Under the pieces are notes generated by a model. The model worked only from the letters and a program-made list of their open reading frames with translations, was not told where the DNA came from and did no database searches. Both the position numbers and the translations under genes were made by a program. A stretch of 64,000 nucleotides of DNA from Bdellovibrio bacteriovorus HD100. GTDB lineage: Bacteria; Bdellovibrionota; Bdellovibrionia; Bdellovibrionales; Bdellovibrionaceae. The first letter of the stretch is position 1. Each line of letters begins with the position of its first letter. The stretch is from positions 3,100,001 to 3,164,000 of the forward strand of contig NC_005363.1 of assembly GCF_000196175.1 (NCBI RefSeq), written 5' to 3'. Shown here piece after piece: positions 44,048-53,101 of this stretch.

Positions 44048-44629
44048 ATGAAGACATCAATAAAAACGCAGTTGATTCGCTCGCTTGTCGCGGCCCTGAC
44101 GGCCTTGGGCCTTTTGGCTTTTTTACTTTGGTACACTCAGCGTCCGCCGACGTTGGGTGGTGACTTTAAACTAAACCACAACGGCAAGACTTGGCAGTTT
44201 TCTGAAAACGCAAAAAAACTGAATCTTCTTTATGTTGGCTACGCGAAATGCCCGGACGTGTGCCCGATGGCGCTCAGCTATTCCGCCCAAGCCTTCAAAC
44301 AACTCACTGAAAAAGAGCGTGAAAATGTGCAACTGATCTTTATCAGTGTGGATGCAGAAAACGACACGGCAGAGTCGGTGTCAGTCTACGCTCACCAATT
44401 CAATCCGGAGTTCATCGGTCTGACCGGCACCACCGCTGAAATCGATGCCGCGATCAAACCGTTTGGCGCCAGCTACATCGTGGAAAAAGATCCGAAGTCC
44501 TATCTGGGTTATTCGATCTCGCACACCGACCGTGTATTTGTTTTGAATAAAAAAGGCATTGTTGTCGAAAGCATCCAAAGCCCGCGCTCTGCCGATGAAA
44601 TTATAACTAAAATTAAGGAGAACCTATGA
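44048..44629 (+). CDS. SCO1/SenC-family copper protein
   Basis: From ATG 44048 (ggggg upstream) the 193 residues have one N-terminal membrane anchor (~10-28) and a thioredoxin-like domain with the copper ligands C68-P-D-V-C72 and H159 (ISHTDRVFV). SCO proteins deliver copper to the CuA site of cytochrome c oxidase or keep its cysteines reduced. Its stop overlaps the start of the PCuAC gene by four bases, a classic copper-delivery pair. Confidence 0.95.
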   Translation: MKTSIKTQLIRSLVAALTALGLLAFLLWYTQRPPTLGGDFKLNHNGKTWQFSENAKKLNLLYVGYAKCPDVCPMALSYSAQAFKQLTEKERENVQLIFISVDAENDTAESVSVYAHQFNPEFIGLTGTTAEIDAAIKPFGASYIVEKDPKSYLGYSISHTDRVFVLNKKGIVVESIQSPRSADEIITKIKENL

Positions 44630-45084
44630 AAGCCATCGTACTTGCAGTCCTGACAGTGGCCTTGAGCCCTGTGACATTTGCCGCAAAATCCGTAGTTACT
44701 ATTTCTGATGCCCGCATCTTTGCGCCAATCAAAGGCACCAATGCGACAGCCGGTTATGGCGTAATCACGAACACGACCGACAAGGAAGTGACTGTCACAG
44801 TTGAAAAGATCGAGCCATTCAAGGCAGTTGAAATGCACGAAACCGTGGAAAAAGACGGTCGCATGGCCATGCAGAAGGTGGAAAAGCTGACCATCCCGGC
44901 GAAGAAATCCGCGGAACTAAAACCCGGCGGCAACCACATCATGCTGTTTGACCCCACCCGCGAAGTCAAAGCCGACGAGACACTGAAAGTGTCCCTGAAG
45001 GTGAACGGCAAGACTGAATCCTTCGACTTCAAAGTCATCCCCCGCGTGGAGACCAAAAAAGAAGAACATCACCACCATCACTAG
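44626..45084 (+). CDS. PCuAC periplasmic copper chaperone
   Basis: The 152 residues have a signal peptide (~1-19) and a cupredoxin-like PCuAC domain with the Cu(I) motif: H71 in EMHETV, M80/M82 in GRMAMQK, H104 and M106 in GGNHIMLF. It hands Cu(I) to cytochrome oxidase together with SCO1. The protein ends in five consecutive histidines (KKEEHHHHH), encoded by the genome itself, which may bind additional Cu or Zn; similar His/Met-rich tails are known in some PCuAC proteins. Confidence 0.93.
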   Translation: MKAIVLAVLTVALSPVTFAAKSVVTISDARIFAPIKGTNATAGYGVITNTTDKEVTVTVEKIEPFKAVEMHETVEKDGRMAMQKVEKLTIPAKKSAELKPGGNHIMLFDPTREVKADETLKVSLKVNGKTESFDFKVIPRVETKKEEHHHHH

Positions 45085-45106
45085 TCCCAACAGTGATTGA
45101 AATAGA

Positions 45107-45137
45107 AAAAGGCGGAGCATTCACTCCGCCTTTTTTC
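45107..45137 (+). terminator. Terminator after the copper pair
   Basis: GGCGGAG-cattca-CTCCGCC is flanked by five A and six T residues. An almost identical hairpin lies at 46175-46205. Confidence 0.88.
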
Positions 45138-45235
45138 TTGTATTGGACCTCGACGTTGGGACTAAACCAATTCAAATTAACTTAACAATCTAAAGTATGT
45201 TTATTATTCATCCGAACTATGTGGCCGGAGGAATA

Positions 45236-46153
45236 ATGCCAGCACGCCACTTTATATTTACCAGTATCTTCATCTTCTCCTCGTCCGTCTTTGCGCAAGA
45301 GCCAACTTCTCCTGAGGTCACAAGTGAACCTGTTGCAATTTCGGAAGTAAAAGAAGTGGCCCCGCAGACAACGGTTCCGGCAGTACAAGCCGAACCTATT
45401 GCCGCACCAGTTCCAGTTGCTCCAACTCCGGCACAAGCTCCTGCTCCAGCTGTCGACCCAAAAGTCGAAGCTATGCAAAAGCAGATCGAAGAAATGCAGA
45501 AGCAACTTCAAACTCTTTCCGCGCCAAAAACAGAGTCTCCGACACCCCCGCGGCCTTTAGAGAGCTCAAAATCACCTCAAATCTCTGGAGAAAAGGCACT
45601 AACAACTCCGCCACTGACTTTCCCGGAATTTGAAGTGCTACGACCAAGAGACGTATCTTTAAGTTGGCTATATAGGAACGACTCCATCGAAAGAGACGAA
45701 TCCCAAGGCGGTTCCACGAGCAGCTCCAAAATCAAAATGACGAAGCTACAAATAGAGTTCACAAGAAACTTCTCAAAGTTCGAACTGGGTGCTTTTTTGA
45801 GCACTGAATATGCAGAAAATGATGACTTAAACGTAAGTACGGCTATCGGAGGCCCACTCATTAAGATCAACTTCATCGAGAACGCTCCAGGGCACAACTT
45901 CATTCCATACTTTGCCGGATACTACTGCCTTGCCGGCTACGAACGTAACAGTTCAACATCCTCAAAACTGGAGCTGTCTGGAAATGGCTTGGCTTTTGGC
46001 TTTGGTTTTAACTGGTTCCCCTTCGGCGAACTCTTCGCGCTGAATGCTGAGCTAAGCCAGCTAAAGGGCGAAATCGACAACGATGCGAATCCAAAACTAA
46101 CAGTCGAGGAAGAACAAACCTCTCTGCAACTTGGCTGGAGAATCTACTTCTAA
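45236..46153 (+). CDS. Predicted outer-membrane barrel with Pro/Ala-rich N-terminal linker
   Basis: From ATG 45236 (ggagg upstream) the protein has 305 residues. It has a signal peptide (ending SSVFAQ), a Pro/Ala/Val-rich stretch (~20-70) and a short coiled coil (VEAMQKQIEEMQKQLQTL). A beta-barrel-like domain follows with strands such as LSWLYRNDS, FELGAFLSTEY and LAFGFGFNWFP, and ends in phenylalanine (GWRIYF). Codon use is unlike its neighbours (frequent AGA, AGG, CTA, ATA-type codons and lower GC), so recent transfer is possible. Function unknown. Confidence 0.65.
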   Translation: MPARHFIFTSIFIFSSSVFAQEPTSPEVTSEPVAISEVKEVAPQTTVPAVQAEPIAAPVPVAPTPAQAPAPAVDPKVEAMQKQIEEMQKQLQTLSAPKTESPTPPRPLESSKSPQISGEKALTTPPLTFPEFEVLRPRDVSLSWLYRNDSIERDESQGGSTSSSKIKMTKLQIEFTRNFSKFELGAFLSTEYAENDDLNVSTAIGGPLIKINFIENAPGHNFIPYFAGYYCLAGYERNSSTSSKLELSGNGLAFGFGFNWFPFGELFALNAELSQLKGEIDNDANPKLTVEEEQTSLQLGWRIYF

Positions 46154-46174
46154 AGAAAATCCAATAAAGAATAA

Positions 46175-46205
46175 AAAAAGGCGGAGCAATCACTCCGCCT
46201 TTTTT
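46175..46205. terminator. Terminator between the barrel gene and the pirin gene
   Basis: GGCGGAG-caatca-CTCCGCC has A and T runs on its two sides and can serve both convergent genes. It differs from the 45107 copy only in the loop. Confidence 0.88.
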
Positions 46206-46215
46206 CGTTTTAGAC

Positions 46216-46914
46216 CTAGCGCAAGTCAAATAGTAGGAATTCGGTTTCCTTCAAGGCTTTGATCTTCAGGTTCTCTTCCTCGACGACCAGGGCATCCCCT
46301 GATTTCAGAATTTGACCGTTCACGTCCAGTTCACCTTCGGCCAATTGCAGCCAGGCTCCCCGTTTGGAACGCAAAGCGAATTCCTGCTCATACCCTTCGG
46401 TAAAGACCGACGCATACAGATCCGCATCCTGGTTGATCTTCTGACTGCCCTCGCGGCCGTCTTTGGAAACGATCAGTTTGAACTGATTCAGTTTCTGTTC
46501 ACGGGTGAAGGACTGCTGGGTGTAACCCGGAGTCGCTCCAACCACGTCAGGCATGATCCAGATCTGGAACAGCTGAAGATCCTCCGTCTCGGACGGATTG
46601 TATTCGCTGTGGCGCATACCGGTTCCGGCGTGCATCGTTTGAATTTCTCCGGCTTTAATCTGACCGACGTTGCCCAGACTGTCTCTGTGCTCCACGGCGC
46701 CTTTCAGCACATAAGTGATGATCTCCATGTCACGGTGCGGGTGCGCAGGGAATCCGGAGGATTTGGCAATCCAGTCCTGATTGATCACACGCAAGTCCCG
46801 GTAACCCATGAACTTTGGATCGTAGTAGTCGGCGAAAGAAAACGTGTGCATGGATTTCAGCCAGCCACCGAACTCTGCATAGCCTCTGTCCTCGGATTTG
46901 CGTTGATACATCAT
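46216..46914 (-). CDS. Pirin-family protein (YhhW-like)
   Basis: The 232-residue bicupin has the pirin metal site in the N-terminal cupin: GFPAHPHRDMEIITYV (His ligands), VEHRDSLG and MHAGTGMRHSEYN. Some relatives act as quercetin 2,3-dioxygenase in vitro, and the cell role is unknown. The N-terminal GYAEFGGWLKSMHTFSF is also typical. It is divergent from a LysR-type regulator across an AT-rich region, a common pirin/LysR arrangement. Confidence 0.92.
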   Translation of the reverse strand: MMYQRKSEDRGYAEFGGWLKSMHTFSFADYYDPKFMGYRDLRVINQDWIAKSSGFPAHPHRDMEIITYVLKGAVEHRDSLGNVGQIKAGEIQTMHAGTGMRHSEYNPSETEDLQLFQIWIMPDVVGATPGYTQQSFTREQKLNQFKLIVSKDGREGSQKINQDADLYASVFTEGYEQEFALRSKRGAWLQLAEGELDVNGQILKSGDALVVEEENLKIKALKETEFLLFDLR

Positions 46915-47018
46915 AATGACCTCCCACTTGAAACGGAGACTTGGTTGATTGTTGTCTGCTTTAGCTTGGGCAGGAACTCCATTTCTTCGTAAATAATATT
47001 ACACAACTAGACGATCTA

Positions 47019-47036
47019 AAAAAATTATAATTTTTT
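47019..47036. promoter_or_regulatory. Palindrome in the pirin/LysR intergenic region
   Basis: AAAAAATTATAATTTTTT is a perfect 18-bp palindrome. gatctaa and ttttttgat elements occur around it and again at about 47047-47061. It is a candidate binding site for the LysR regulator. Confidence 0.45.
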
Positions 47037-47075
47037 GATTAACATGATCTAATTTTTTGATATACTTTTTGAGGT

Positions 47076-47948
47076 ATGACACTGGATCAACTGCAAGTAC
47101 TTCAAACCATAGTTAAATCGGGAAGCTTCCGGGCCGCTTCCCAGGAACTGCATCGCGCGCAAAGTGCGGTCAGCTATGCCATGCGCACTCTTGAAGGTGA
47201 GCTGGGCTTTAAAATTTTCAGCCGTGACCAGTACCGCCCGACATTGACCCCGCAGGGCCGCGCTTTCTTAAAGAAAGCCGACGACCTGATCCTTCAGTTC
47301 ACTGAGCTGGGGGAAACTGCAGAATTATTGAAAAGAGGACATGAACCGATCATCCGTCTGGCCGTCAGCGCTCTGTGGCCCCTCCCGAACTTGGTCAGTG
47401 CGCTGAAGGAATTCTCCTCCCGTTTCCCCCAGACGGAGATCAAAATTATCCACGATGTTCTGAGTGCCGATGAACATCTGCTGGAGGATCATGCCGACAT
47501 TTCCTTAGGCACAATTTTCAACGACAAAGGGCTTCTCATCACTGAGGAGCTTTTCACTGTGAACATGGTGATGGTGTGTTCGGCCAAGCATCCGCTGGCG
47601 AAGCTGAAAAAAACCACCACCGAGGATCTGAAGAAATATCCTCAGATTGTTCTTTCCAGCACAGTGAAAAGCTCCAATCGCTCGGGAGGTGTCGTGAATC
47701 CCGCCAACACCATCAGCGTTCAGGATCTGCAAACGAAGAAGGCCTTCTTAGAGGGCGGCTTGGGTTACGGACGCATGCCAGATTTCGCAGTTAAAGAGGA
47801 AATCAAGCAAAAATCCCTCGTGACACTGGGGCAAAAAGCGATCCCGCTTCACGCCAGCATCGGTCGACACTCCGCGAAGGAGCTTGGCCCGTGCGGCAAA
47901 TTCCTCTGGGACTATTTTTCACGTGGACAAGGCAAGAAGCTAAAATAG
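47076..47948 (+). CDS. LysR-family transcriptional regulator
   Basis: The 290 residues start with the winged helix-turn-helix DQLQVLQTIVKSGSFRAASQ... with LHRAQSAVSYAMRTLE as recognition helix, then a periplasmic-binding-like effector domain (~90-285). The coinducer is unknown. Divergent placement suggests it controls the pirin gene and its own expression through the intervening palindrome. It has few identity marks for a named subfamily. Confidence 0.93.
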   Translation: MTLDQLQVLQTIVKSGSFRAASQELHRAQSAVSYAMRTLEGELGFKIFSRDQYRPTLTPQGRAFLKKADDLILQFTELGETAELLKRGHEPIIRLAVSALWPLPNLVSALKEFSSRFPQTEIKIIHDVLSADEHLLEDHADISLGTIFNDKGLLITEELFTVNMVMVCSAKHPLAKLKKTTTEDLKKYPQIVLSSTVKSSNRSGGVVNPANTISVQDLQTKKAFLEGGLGYGRMPDFAVKEEIKQKSLVTLGQKAIPLHASIGRHSAKELGPCGKFLWDYFSRGQGKKLK

Positions 47949-48008
47949 AATGTTCAGCGACACAGGGACCATAACTTTCCCACAGTACGGTACCCGCAAG
48001 GAGGCAGA

Positions 48009-48803
48009 ATGAAGCAGTATCACGATCTCATCAAAACAGTTCTAGAACATGGCGTGAAAAAAGAGGACCGCACAGGCACCGGCACTATTTCCATGTTCGG
48101 TTATCAGATGCGCTACAATCTGCAAGAGGGCTTCCCTCTGCTGACCACCAAAAAACTGCACACGCGCTCGATCTTTCATGAACTGCTGTGGTTCCTGAAG
48201 GGTGAAACCAACATCAAGTATCTTCACGACAACAAAGTGACGATCTGGGATGAATGGGCTGATGAAAACGGCAACCTGGGCCCGGTGTACGGAAAACAAT
48301 GGCGCTCCTGGGAAACGGCCGACGGCCGCACCATCGATCAGATCACCAACGTCGTAGAGCAAATCAAAAAGAATCCGAACTCCCGCCGCATGCTGGTGGT
48401 GGCGTTCAATCCGGGCGACGTTGACAAGATGGCTTTGCCGCCATGTCACGCCTTCTTCCAGTTCTATGTGGCGAACGGAAAGCTTTCCTGCCAGCTGTAT
48501 CAGCGCAGTGCTGATATCTTCCTGGGCGTGCCGTTCAATATCGCCAGCTACGCTTTGCTGACCCATATGATCGCGCAAGTTTGTGATCTTGAAGTGGGTG
48601 ACTTTGTTCACACCCTGGGTGATGCGCATCTTTACCTGAATCACCTTGAACAGGCGAACCTGCAACTGACCCGTGAATTCCGTCCACTGCCTCAGTTGAA
48701 ACTGAACCCGGCAAAGAAGGATCTTTTCGACTTCACTTACGAAGACATCGAAATCATCGGTTACGATCCGCACCCGGCCATCAAGGCTGAGGTGGCAGTA
48801 TGA
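48009..48803 (+). CDS. thyA: Thymidylate synthase
   Basis: It methylates dUMP to dTMP using methylenetetrahydrofolate. The 264 residues have [16 protein letters not shown] (~20-35) at the phosphate-binding end, the catalytic Cys146 in [30 protein letters not shown] and HLYLNHLEQ, the same length as the E. coli enzyme. It overlaps folA by four bases, so the dTMP synthase and the enzyme recycling its dihydrofolate are coupled. A gcaaggaggc Shine-Dalgarno precedes it. Confidence 0.98.
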   Translation: MKQYHDLIKTVLEHGVKKEDRTGTGTISMFGYQMRYNLQEGFPLLTTKKLHTRSIFHELLWFLKGETNIKYLHDNKVTIWDEWADENGNLGPVYGKQWRSWETADGRTIDQITNVVEQIKKNPNSRRMLVVAFNPGDVDKMALPPCHAFFQFYVANGKLSCQLYQRSADIFLGVPFNIASYALLTHMIAQVCDLEVGDFVHTLGDAHLYLNHLEQANLQLTREFRPLPQLKLNPAKKDLFDFTYEDIEIIGYDPHPAIKAEVAV

Positions 48804-49309
48804 TTTTGACTCATGTGGTGGCCTGTTCGCAGAACCGTGTGATTGGCGCGCAAGGGGGCCTTCCCTGGAGTCTGCCCGAGGACATGAAGTTCTTCCGCGA
48901 AACCACCAAGGGTCATATCATGATCATGGGGCGCAAGACGTTTGATTCTTTCAACGGCCGCGCCCTTCCCAACCGCTACCACATAGTGGTGACACGCGAC
49001 CCGTCCAAACAAAGCTTCAACTCCACCGAATCCAGCCCCGTGGTTTTCGTTGCTTCCATCGAAGAAGCGGTGAAACACGCCGAACCTTTGACTGCAAAAT
49101 GGGGCGACGAGGTTTTCATTATTGGCGGCGGCGAAATCTACAAACAGGCAATGCCGATCACGGACAAAATCTATCTGACGCTGATCCACCGCGAGTTTCC
49201 GGGGGACACTTATTACCCTGAAATTGACGAAAAGGTGTTCACTCAGACTGAGCGACGTGACATCGAAACGCCTATTCCTTTTTCGTTTCTGACTTACTTG
49301 CGCAAGTAG
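48800..49309 (+). CDS. folA: Dihydrofolate reductase
   Basis: The 169 residues begin [19 protein letters not shown], with [16 protein letters not shown] (substrate Asp/Glu region), [10 protein letters not shown] for NADPH binding and [12 protein letters not shown]. It restores tetrahydrofolate after the ThyA reaction. The start overlaps the thyA stop (ATGA). Confidence 0.97.
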   Translation: MILTHVVACSQNRVIGAQGGLPWSLPEDMKFFRETTKGHIMIMGRKTFDSFNGRALPNRYHIVVTRDPSKQSFNSTESSPVVFVASIEEAVKHAEPLTAKWGDEVFIIGGGEIYKQAMPITDKIYLTLIHREFPGDTYYPEIDEKVFTQTERRDIETPIPFSFLTYLRK

Positions 49310-49411
49310 GGTCCAGAATCAAGTCTCATGTTGAGACTGATTCAATTTGGACTCTACCAACGCGATATTTTTTCCGAGAATAGAGGTAAGACGCTAATCC
49401 CGGAGTGCCTT

Positions 49412-49723
49412 ATGAGCTCAACAACCGCAAAACGATTCAGAACCAAAGAGATGGCTTCGATCGAAGTGTACGGCCACATCGGCATCCTGGTGGCGAAGCT
49501 CAGAAACATCTCCCAGACCGGCGCTTTCCTGGAAGTTTCCCAAGGGGACTATGTCCCACAAAAAGGCGACCTGCTGAACCTTACAGTCAAGTTAGACACT
49601 GTCGATCGTACGCACAACGTGGCGGCCGAAGTGATCTGGAGCAAAGGACTGGGACTGGGTATTTGCTTTATCAACAAGGATCAAATCCTTGAAAGAATGA
49701 TGGCCAAAGCCGGCTCCTTCTAA
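49412..49723 (+). CDS. PilZ-domain protein
   Basis: ATG 49412, with cggag six bases upstream, gives 103 residues. A PilZ-like barrel is seen: RFRTKEMASIEVYG, the (D/N)xSxxG motif as NISQTGAFLE (~33-42) and AEVIWSKGLGLGICFIN. The N-terminal RxxxR half of the c-di-GMP site is poorly conserved (KRFRTKE), so c-di-GMP binding is uncertain. Bdellovibrio has many PilZ proteins in motility and predation signalling. It may be co-transcribed with murB 15 bases downstream. Confidence 0.8.
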   Translation: MSSTTAKRFRTKEMASIEVYGHIGILVAKLRNISQTGAFLEVSQGDYVPQKGDLLNLTVKLDTVDRTHNVAAEVIWSKGLGLGICFINKDQILERMMAKAGSF

Positions 49724-49738
49724 TAAGATCTCTGCAAC

Positions 49739-50749
49739 ATGCAGATCCAAAACTCTCACGACCTCAGCTCTTCCAACACCCTTCAGTTGCGCTCATTAGC
49801 AGAGCGTTTTGTCGAGCTGTACACGCCTGCGGATCTGTCCACCCTGCTGATGAATCCTGAACTGAAGAACCTGCCTTGGAAAATCCTGGGTGGCGGCAGC
49901 AATCTGGTATTGCCTTCACAGATCGAGGGACTGGTTCTGAAAGTATCTAACCTCGGACGCAAGCTGATTCACGAAGATCCGGATTACTGGTTCGTCAAAG
50001 CCCAGGCCGGAGAAGTCTGGAACGACTTCGTTCAGTGGACCCTGGAAGAAGGCTATTGGGGCCTTGAGAATCTGTCTTTGATTCCTGGCACAGTGGGTGC
50101 GGCCCCGATCCAAAATATCGGCGCCTACGGCGTAGAGGTTAAAGACACCCTGTGGGAAGTCCACGCCCTGGATTTGCAGACTGGTGAACCCAGAGTCTTC
50201 AGTAATAAAGAATGTCAGTTTTCGTACCGCGACAGCTACTTCAAACAAGAAGGTGCGGGCCGCTATCTGATCTGGGATGTGACCTTCCGTCTGCCAAAGA
50301 AAAATGTGCTGCACTTGGAATACGGCGACATCCGCAAAGAAGTTGAGCGCAACAACTGGCCTCAGGATCCCCGTCACGTGGCCCAGGCCGTGATCAACAT
50401 CCGCCAAAGCAAACTGCCGGATCCAAAAGTGATCGGCAATGCCGGAAGCTTCTTCAAAAACCCCATCGTCAGCAAAGAACTGCGCGATGGCTTGCTTTCC
50501 AAACACAACGACCTGGTCAGCTTCCCGTACGAAGACCGCTACAAACTTGCGGCCGGTTGGCTGATTGATCGCGCGGGCTGGAAGGGCAAAAAGCTGGGCC
50601 CTGTGGGCATGTATGAAAAGCAGGCGCTGGTTCTTGTAAACCACGGCGGTGCGACCGCAGATGACGTGTGGAAGCTGGCTCGCCAGGTGTCTTCTGACGT
50701 TCACACCCAATTCGGCGTCGAAATCGAAGCCGAACCCATCCGCTGGTAA
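49739..50749 (+). CDS. murB: UDP-N-acetylenolpyruvoylglucosamine reductase MurB (type I)
   Basis: This FAD enzyme makes UDP-MurNAc. The 336 residues have the FAD site ILGGGSNLVLPSQIEG (~50-65), GLENLSLIPGTVGAAPIQNIGAYG (in two parts, ~116-138), FSYRDSYFKQE with the type I Tyr loop, NAGSFFKNPIVS carrying the catalytic Ser, and a C-terminal Glu-containing VEIEAEPIRW. It is split from the rest of the mur genes by about 10 kb, whereas murB is often inside the dcw cluster next to murC. Confidence 0.97.
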   Translation: MQIQNSHDLSSSNTLQLRSLAERFVELYTPADLSTLLMNPELKNLPWKILGGGSNLVLPSQIEGLVLKVSNLGRKLIHEDPDYWFVKAQAGEVWNDFVQWTLEEGYWGLENLSLIPGTVGAAPIQNIGAYGVEVKDTLWEVHALDLQTGEPRVFSNKECQFSYRDSYFKQEGAGRYLIWDVTFRLPKKNVLHLEYGDIRKEVERNNWPQDPRHVAQAVINIRQSKLPDPKVIGNAGSFFKNPIVSKELRDGLLSKHNDLVSFPYEDRYKLAAGWLIDRAGWKGKKLGPVGMYEKQALVLVNHGGATADDVWKLARQVSSDVHTQFGVEIEAEPIRW

Positions 50750-50869
50750 CAGACACTGCTCACGACAACATCAGTGCATGTATTTTTCTGCGATAGTGGC
50801 GACAGATCCTCGTGGACCGCTTCTGCGGTCCTGAACCTAGACTTTAGTCTCAGCTCCCCTACCAAAGCC

Positions 50870-50923
50870 TTGTACCCTAACACATAAACCTCTCACAATA
50901 TGGTATCTGAGTTCTGTCTCAGA
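50870..50923 (+). promoter_or_regulatory. Candidate promoter and leader hairpin of the M14 carboxypeptidase gene
   Basis: TTGTAC, 18 bases and CACAAT form a plausible sigma-70 promoter. The leader then has TCTGAG-ttctgt-CTCAGA (50906-50923) just before the aaggagg Shine-Dalgarno, a possible mRNA-stabilising stem. Confidence 0.35.
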
Positions 50924-50939
50924 AACCCAAGGAGGGGTT

Positions 50940-52178
50940 ATGAAGAAGACCACCATGTGGATGGCGGCCGTTGCCATTTCCGCTATCAGCTTTTTGCCGC
51001 TGCAAAACGCACAATCTGTAGATACCACTCAATATTGGATGAAGGTTCGCGCGGAAGACAAATTCCAGCGAAGCCTGGTTGCCAATACCGGTGCTTCCAT
51101 TGAAGCGACTCGTGAAGACTATGTGATCGCCGTCGGCAGTCTGGAAGAAAAAAACGCCGTCGAAGACCTGGGACTTCTTGAAGTCAGCTTCCCGATGACC
51201 GACGCCATGGACTTCCCGGCGAAAGACGCCGCCTTCCACAACTATGCGGAAATGACCGAGAAACTTAGAACTCTGACGTCCCGGCACACCGACATTTCCC
51301 AAATGAATTCCATCGGAAAGTCCCTGGAGGGCCGTGATATCTGGGCCATCCGCATTTCCGGCGATCTTGCCAATGCGGACACTTTGCCAGCGGCGATCTT
51401 TATGGGTGGTCACCACGCGCGTGAACATCTGTCCATCGAGCTGCCACTGTACTATGTGGAATACCTGCTGACCGAATACGCCAACGGCAATCCACGCATT
51501 CAGCGTTTGGTGAATGCCCGCGATCTGCACTTCATCCCGATGGTCAATCCGGACGGAGCTGAATTTGACATTTCCACGGGCAGCTATAAATCCTGGAGAA
51601 AAAACCGCAGACAAAACAGCAACGGAACTTACGGTGTGGATCTGAACCGCAACTACGGTTACGGCTGGGGCGGCGGTGGAGCCAGCACCAACCCGAGCAG
51701 CGACACCTTCCGTGGACCATCGGCCTTCAGCGAACCCGAAACTCAGGCAATTAAAAACTATGTTGAGTCCCACGAGAACATCACAAGCCTGCTTTCCTTC
51801 CACACGTTCTCGCAGCTGATCCTTTATCCTTGGGGTCACCAGTACGAAGGGATCTCCAACACTCGTGACAAACAGGTTCACGAAGTGATGGCAAAGAAGA
51901 TGGCGGAGTGGAATGGCTATGAGCCCAAACAAGCCTCTGGCTTGTACATCGCCAGCGGGGACACGACGGACTGGGCTTACGGGGAACACAAGATCATTTC
52001 ATTCACTTTCGAACTGGATCCGGCCAACAGCGGCTGGGGCTCGGGCGGTTTCTATCCAGGCGCGCAGATCATCCCGGAAGTGCAAAGAAAGAATCTAGAA
52101 CCGGTTCTTTACATGATCGAACACGCTGACAATCCCTATCGCGTGCTTGATGGCAATGGTCCGATCTTCAAACCCTAG
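50940..52178 (+). CDS. Exported zinc carboxypeptidase (M14 family)
   Basis: The 412 residues have a signal peptide (~1-24), a propeptide-like region (~25-100) and the M14 domain. The zinc ligands are H159 and E162 in GGHHAREHLSIE and H288 in LLSFHTFSQ. The catalytic Glu is E358 in FTFELDP. GVDLNRNYGYGWGG and the SYKSWRKNRR substrate-carboxylate Arg region are present. It removes C-terminal amino acids from peptides, probably outside the cell or in prey. A terminator follows. Confidence 0.95.
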   Translation: MKKTTMWMAAVAISAISFLPLQNAQSVDTTQYWMKVRAEDKFQRSLVANTGASIEATREDYVIAVGSLEEKNAVEDLGLLEVSFPMTDAMDFPAKDAAFHNYAEMTEKLRTLTSRHTDISQMNSIGKSLEGRDIWAIRISGDLANADTLPAAIFMGGHHAREHLSIELPLYYVEYLLTEYANGNPRIQRLVNARDLHFIPMVNPDGAEFDISTGSYKSWRKNRRQNSNGTYGVDLNRNYGYGWGGGGASTNPSSDTFRGPSAFSEPETQAIKNYVESHENITSLLSFHTFSQLILYPWGHQYEGISNTRDKQVHEVMAKKMAEWNGYEPKQASGLYIASGDTTDWAYGEHKIISFTFELDPANSGWGSGGFYPGAQIIPEVQRKNLEPVLYMIEHADNPYRVLDGNGPIFKP

Positions 52179-52202
52179 TTTAGCGAATCAAAATTAACTC
52201 TG

Positions 52203-52229
52203 AAAAAGGCGGCGCAAGTCGCCTTTTTT
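52203..52229 (+). terminator. Terminator after the carboxypeptidase gene
   Basis: AAAAAGGCG-gcgcaagt-CGCCTTTTTT forms a stem with A and T tracts at its base. Confidence 0.8.
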
Positions 52230-52329
52230 ATTGCTGTTCGACATGGAATCCGTGACATAAACTTAGCGAAGGTCCAAAAAAATTCAATTGGACTGTCAGA
52301 ATATGCCAGACCGACTTCATGCTTGATGT

Positions 52330-53061
52330 ATGCCAAATATCAGCTATCAAATCATCCCGCTTCACCACGTGTGCGAAACGCAAAAAGATCTTCTGAACGA
52401 TGTATATGGCCTGTGGGAGGACACCTTCGGTCGTGTTCTTACCCGTGCCGGAGTCGAACTGGATCACGACGATTTCTTCCGCTGTCATGCTGCGGGAGTG
52501 CTGTTGTATAAGAATGAAATAGTCGGCTTCAACCTGTTCACCACATTCGATCTGAATCTGCGTGCTCATCAAAATCACAACTATTTCAAAGAACTCGATC
52601 CGCAGTTTGTGAAGTCGGTCACCAAGCAGGGCAACAAAATCATGACTATGGAATACTTCACCCTGGCACCACTGTGGCGCAAGCAGTCCCAGGAAATACC
52701 CTGGGGCGAGATTCTGACCGGGCTGGGTTTGTTCTATATGGATCAGTCCCCGGCGGACTTTGTCGTGGGCACACCAAGGGTGGATCTGAAGGTCGACACC
52801 ATGTGCGAACGACTGGGGGCGAGCATTCAGGGGCACATCGAAAAGATGAACTACAAGTGCGCGATCGCGGTGTTTGAGAAAAAAGAGGCACGAAGCTTTG
52901 AAAACCCGCTGACCCATCACTGGGTGCGCAAGCTGTGGGCTAAATACACACACCACAAGGCTGAAAAACACGCAAAACAGCAACAGAAAGAGGCGACAGC
53001 CGAAGAAACCTCTGCCTCACCGCCTCCATTTGAGCTGACCCTTGCCGAGGCGGCAGCCTGA
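52330..53061 (+). CDS. Hypothetical protein, possibly GNAT-like acyltransferase
   Basis: The 243 residues have no signal peptide. An N-terminal domain (NDVYGLWEDTFGRVLTRAG, GVLLYKNEIVGFNLFTTFD, then TMEYFTLAPLWRKQS, IPWGEILTGLGLFY) has the strand/helix order of N-acyl amino acid synthase or GNAT proteins. There is no clear acetyl-CoA loop. The C-terminal tail is basic, then Glu/Ala/Pro-rich and probably disordered. I cannot assign a function. It precedes the glutathione-transferase-like gene by 40 bases. Confidence 0.5.
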   Translation: MPNISYQIIPLHHVCETQKDLLNDVYGLWEDTFGRVLTRAGVELDHDDFFRCHAAGVLLYKNEIVGFNLFTTFDLNLRAHQNHNYFKELDPQFVKSVTKQGNKIMTMEYFTLAPLWRKQSQEIPWGEILTGLGLFYMDQSPADFVVGTPRVDLKVDTMCERLGASIQGHIEKMNYKCAIAVFEKKEARSFENPLTHHWVRKLWAKYTHHKAEKHAKQQQKEATAEETSASPPPFELTLAEAAA

Positions 53062-53101
53062 TAATAGACTCTAGGCCATCCCAATACCCGGAGGTATTCA
53101 A

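Noticed and set aside
45070-45084. Pentahistidine codons suggesting a cloning tag or vector contamination
   Set aside because: The surrounding sequence is an ordinary copper-delivery operon with a natural terminator, and no vector features are present.
50814-50831. Hairpin GGACCGC-ttct-GCGGTCC after murB as a terminator
   Set aside because: The stem is perfect but no T tract follows. It may be a processed 3' end, but there is not enough to call a terminator.
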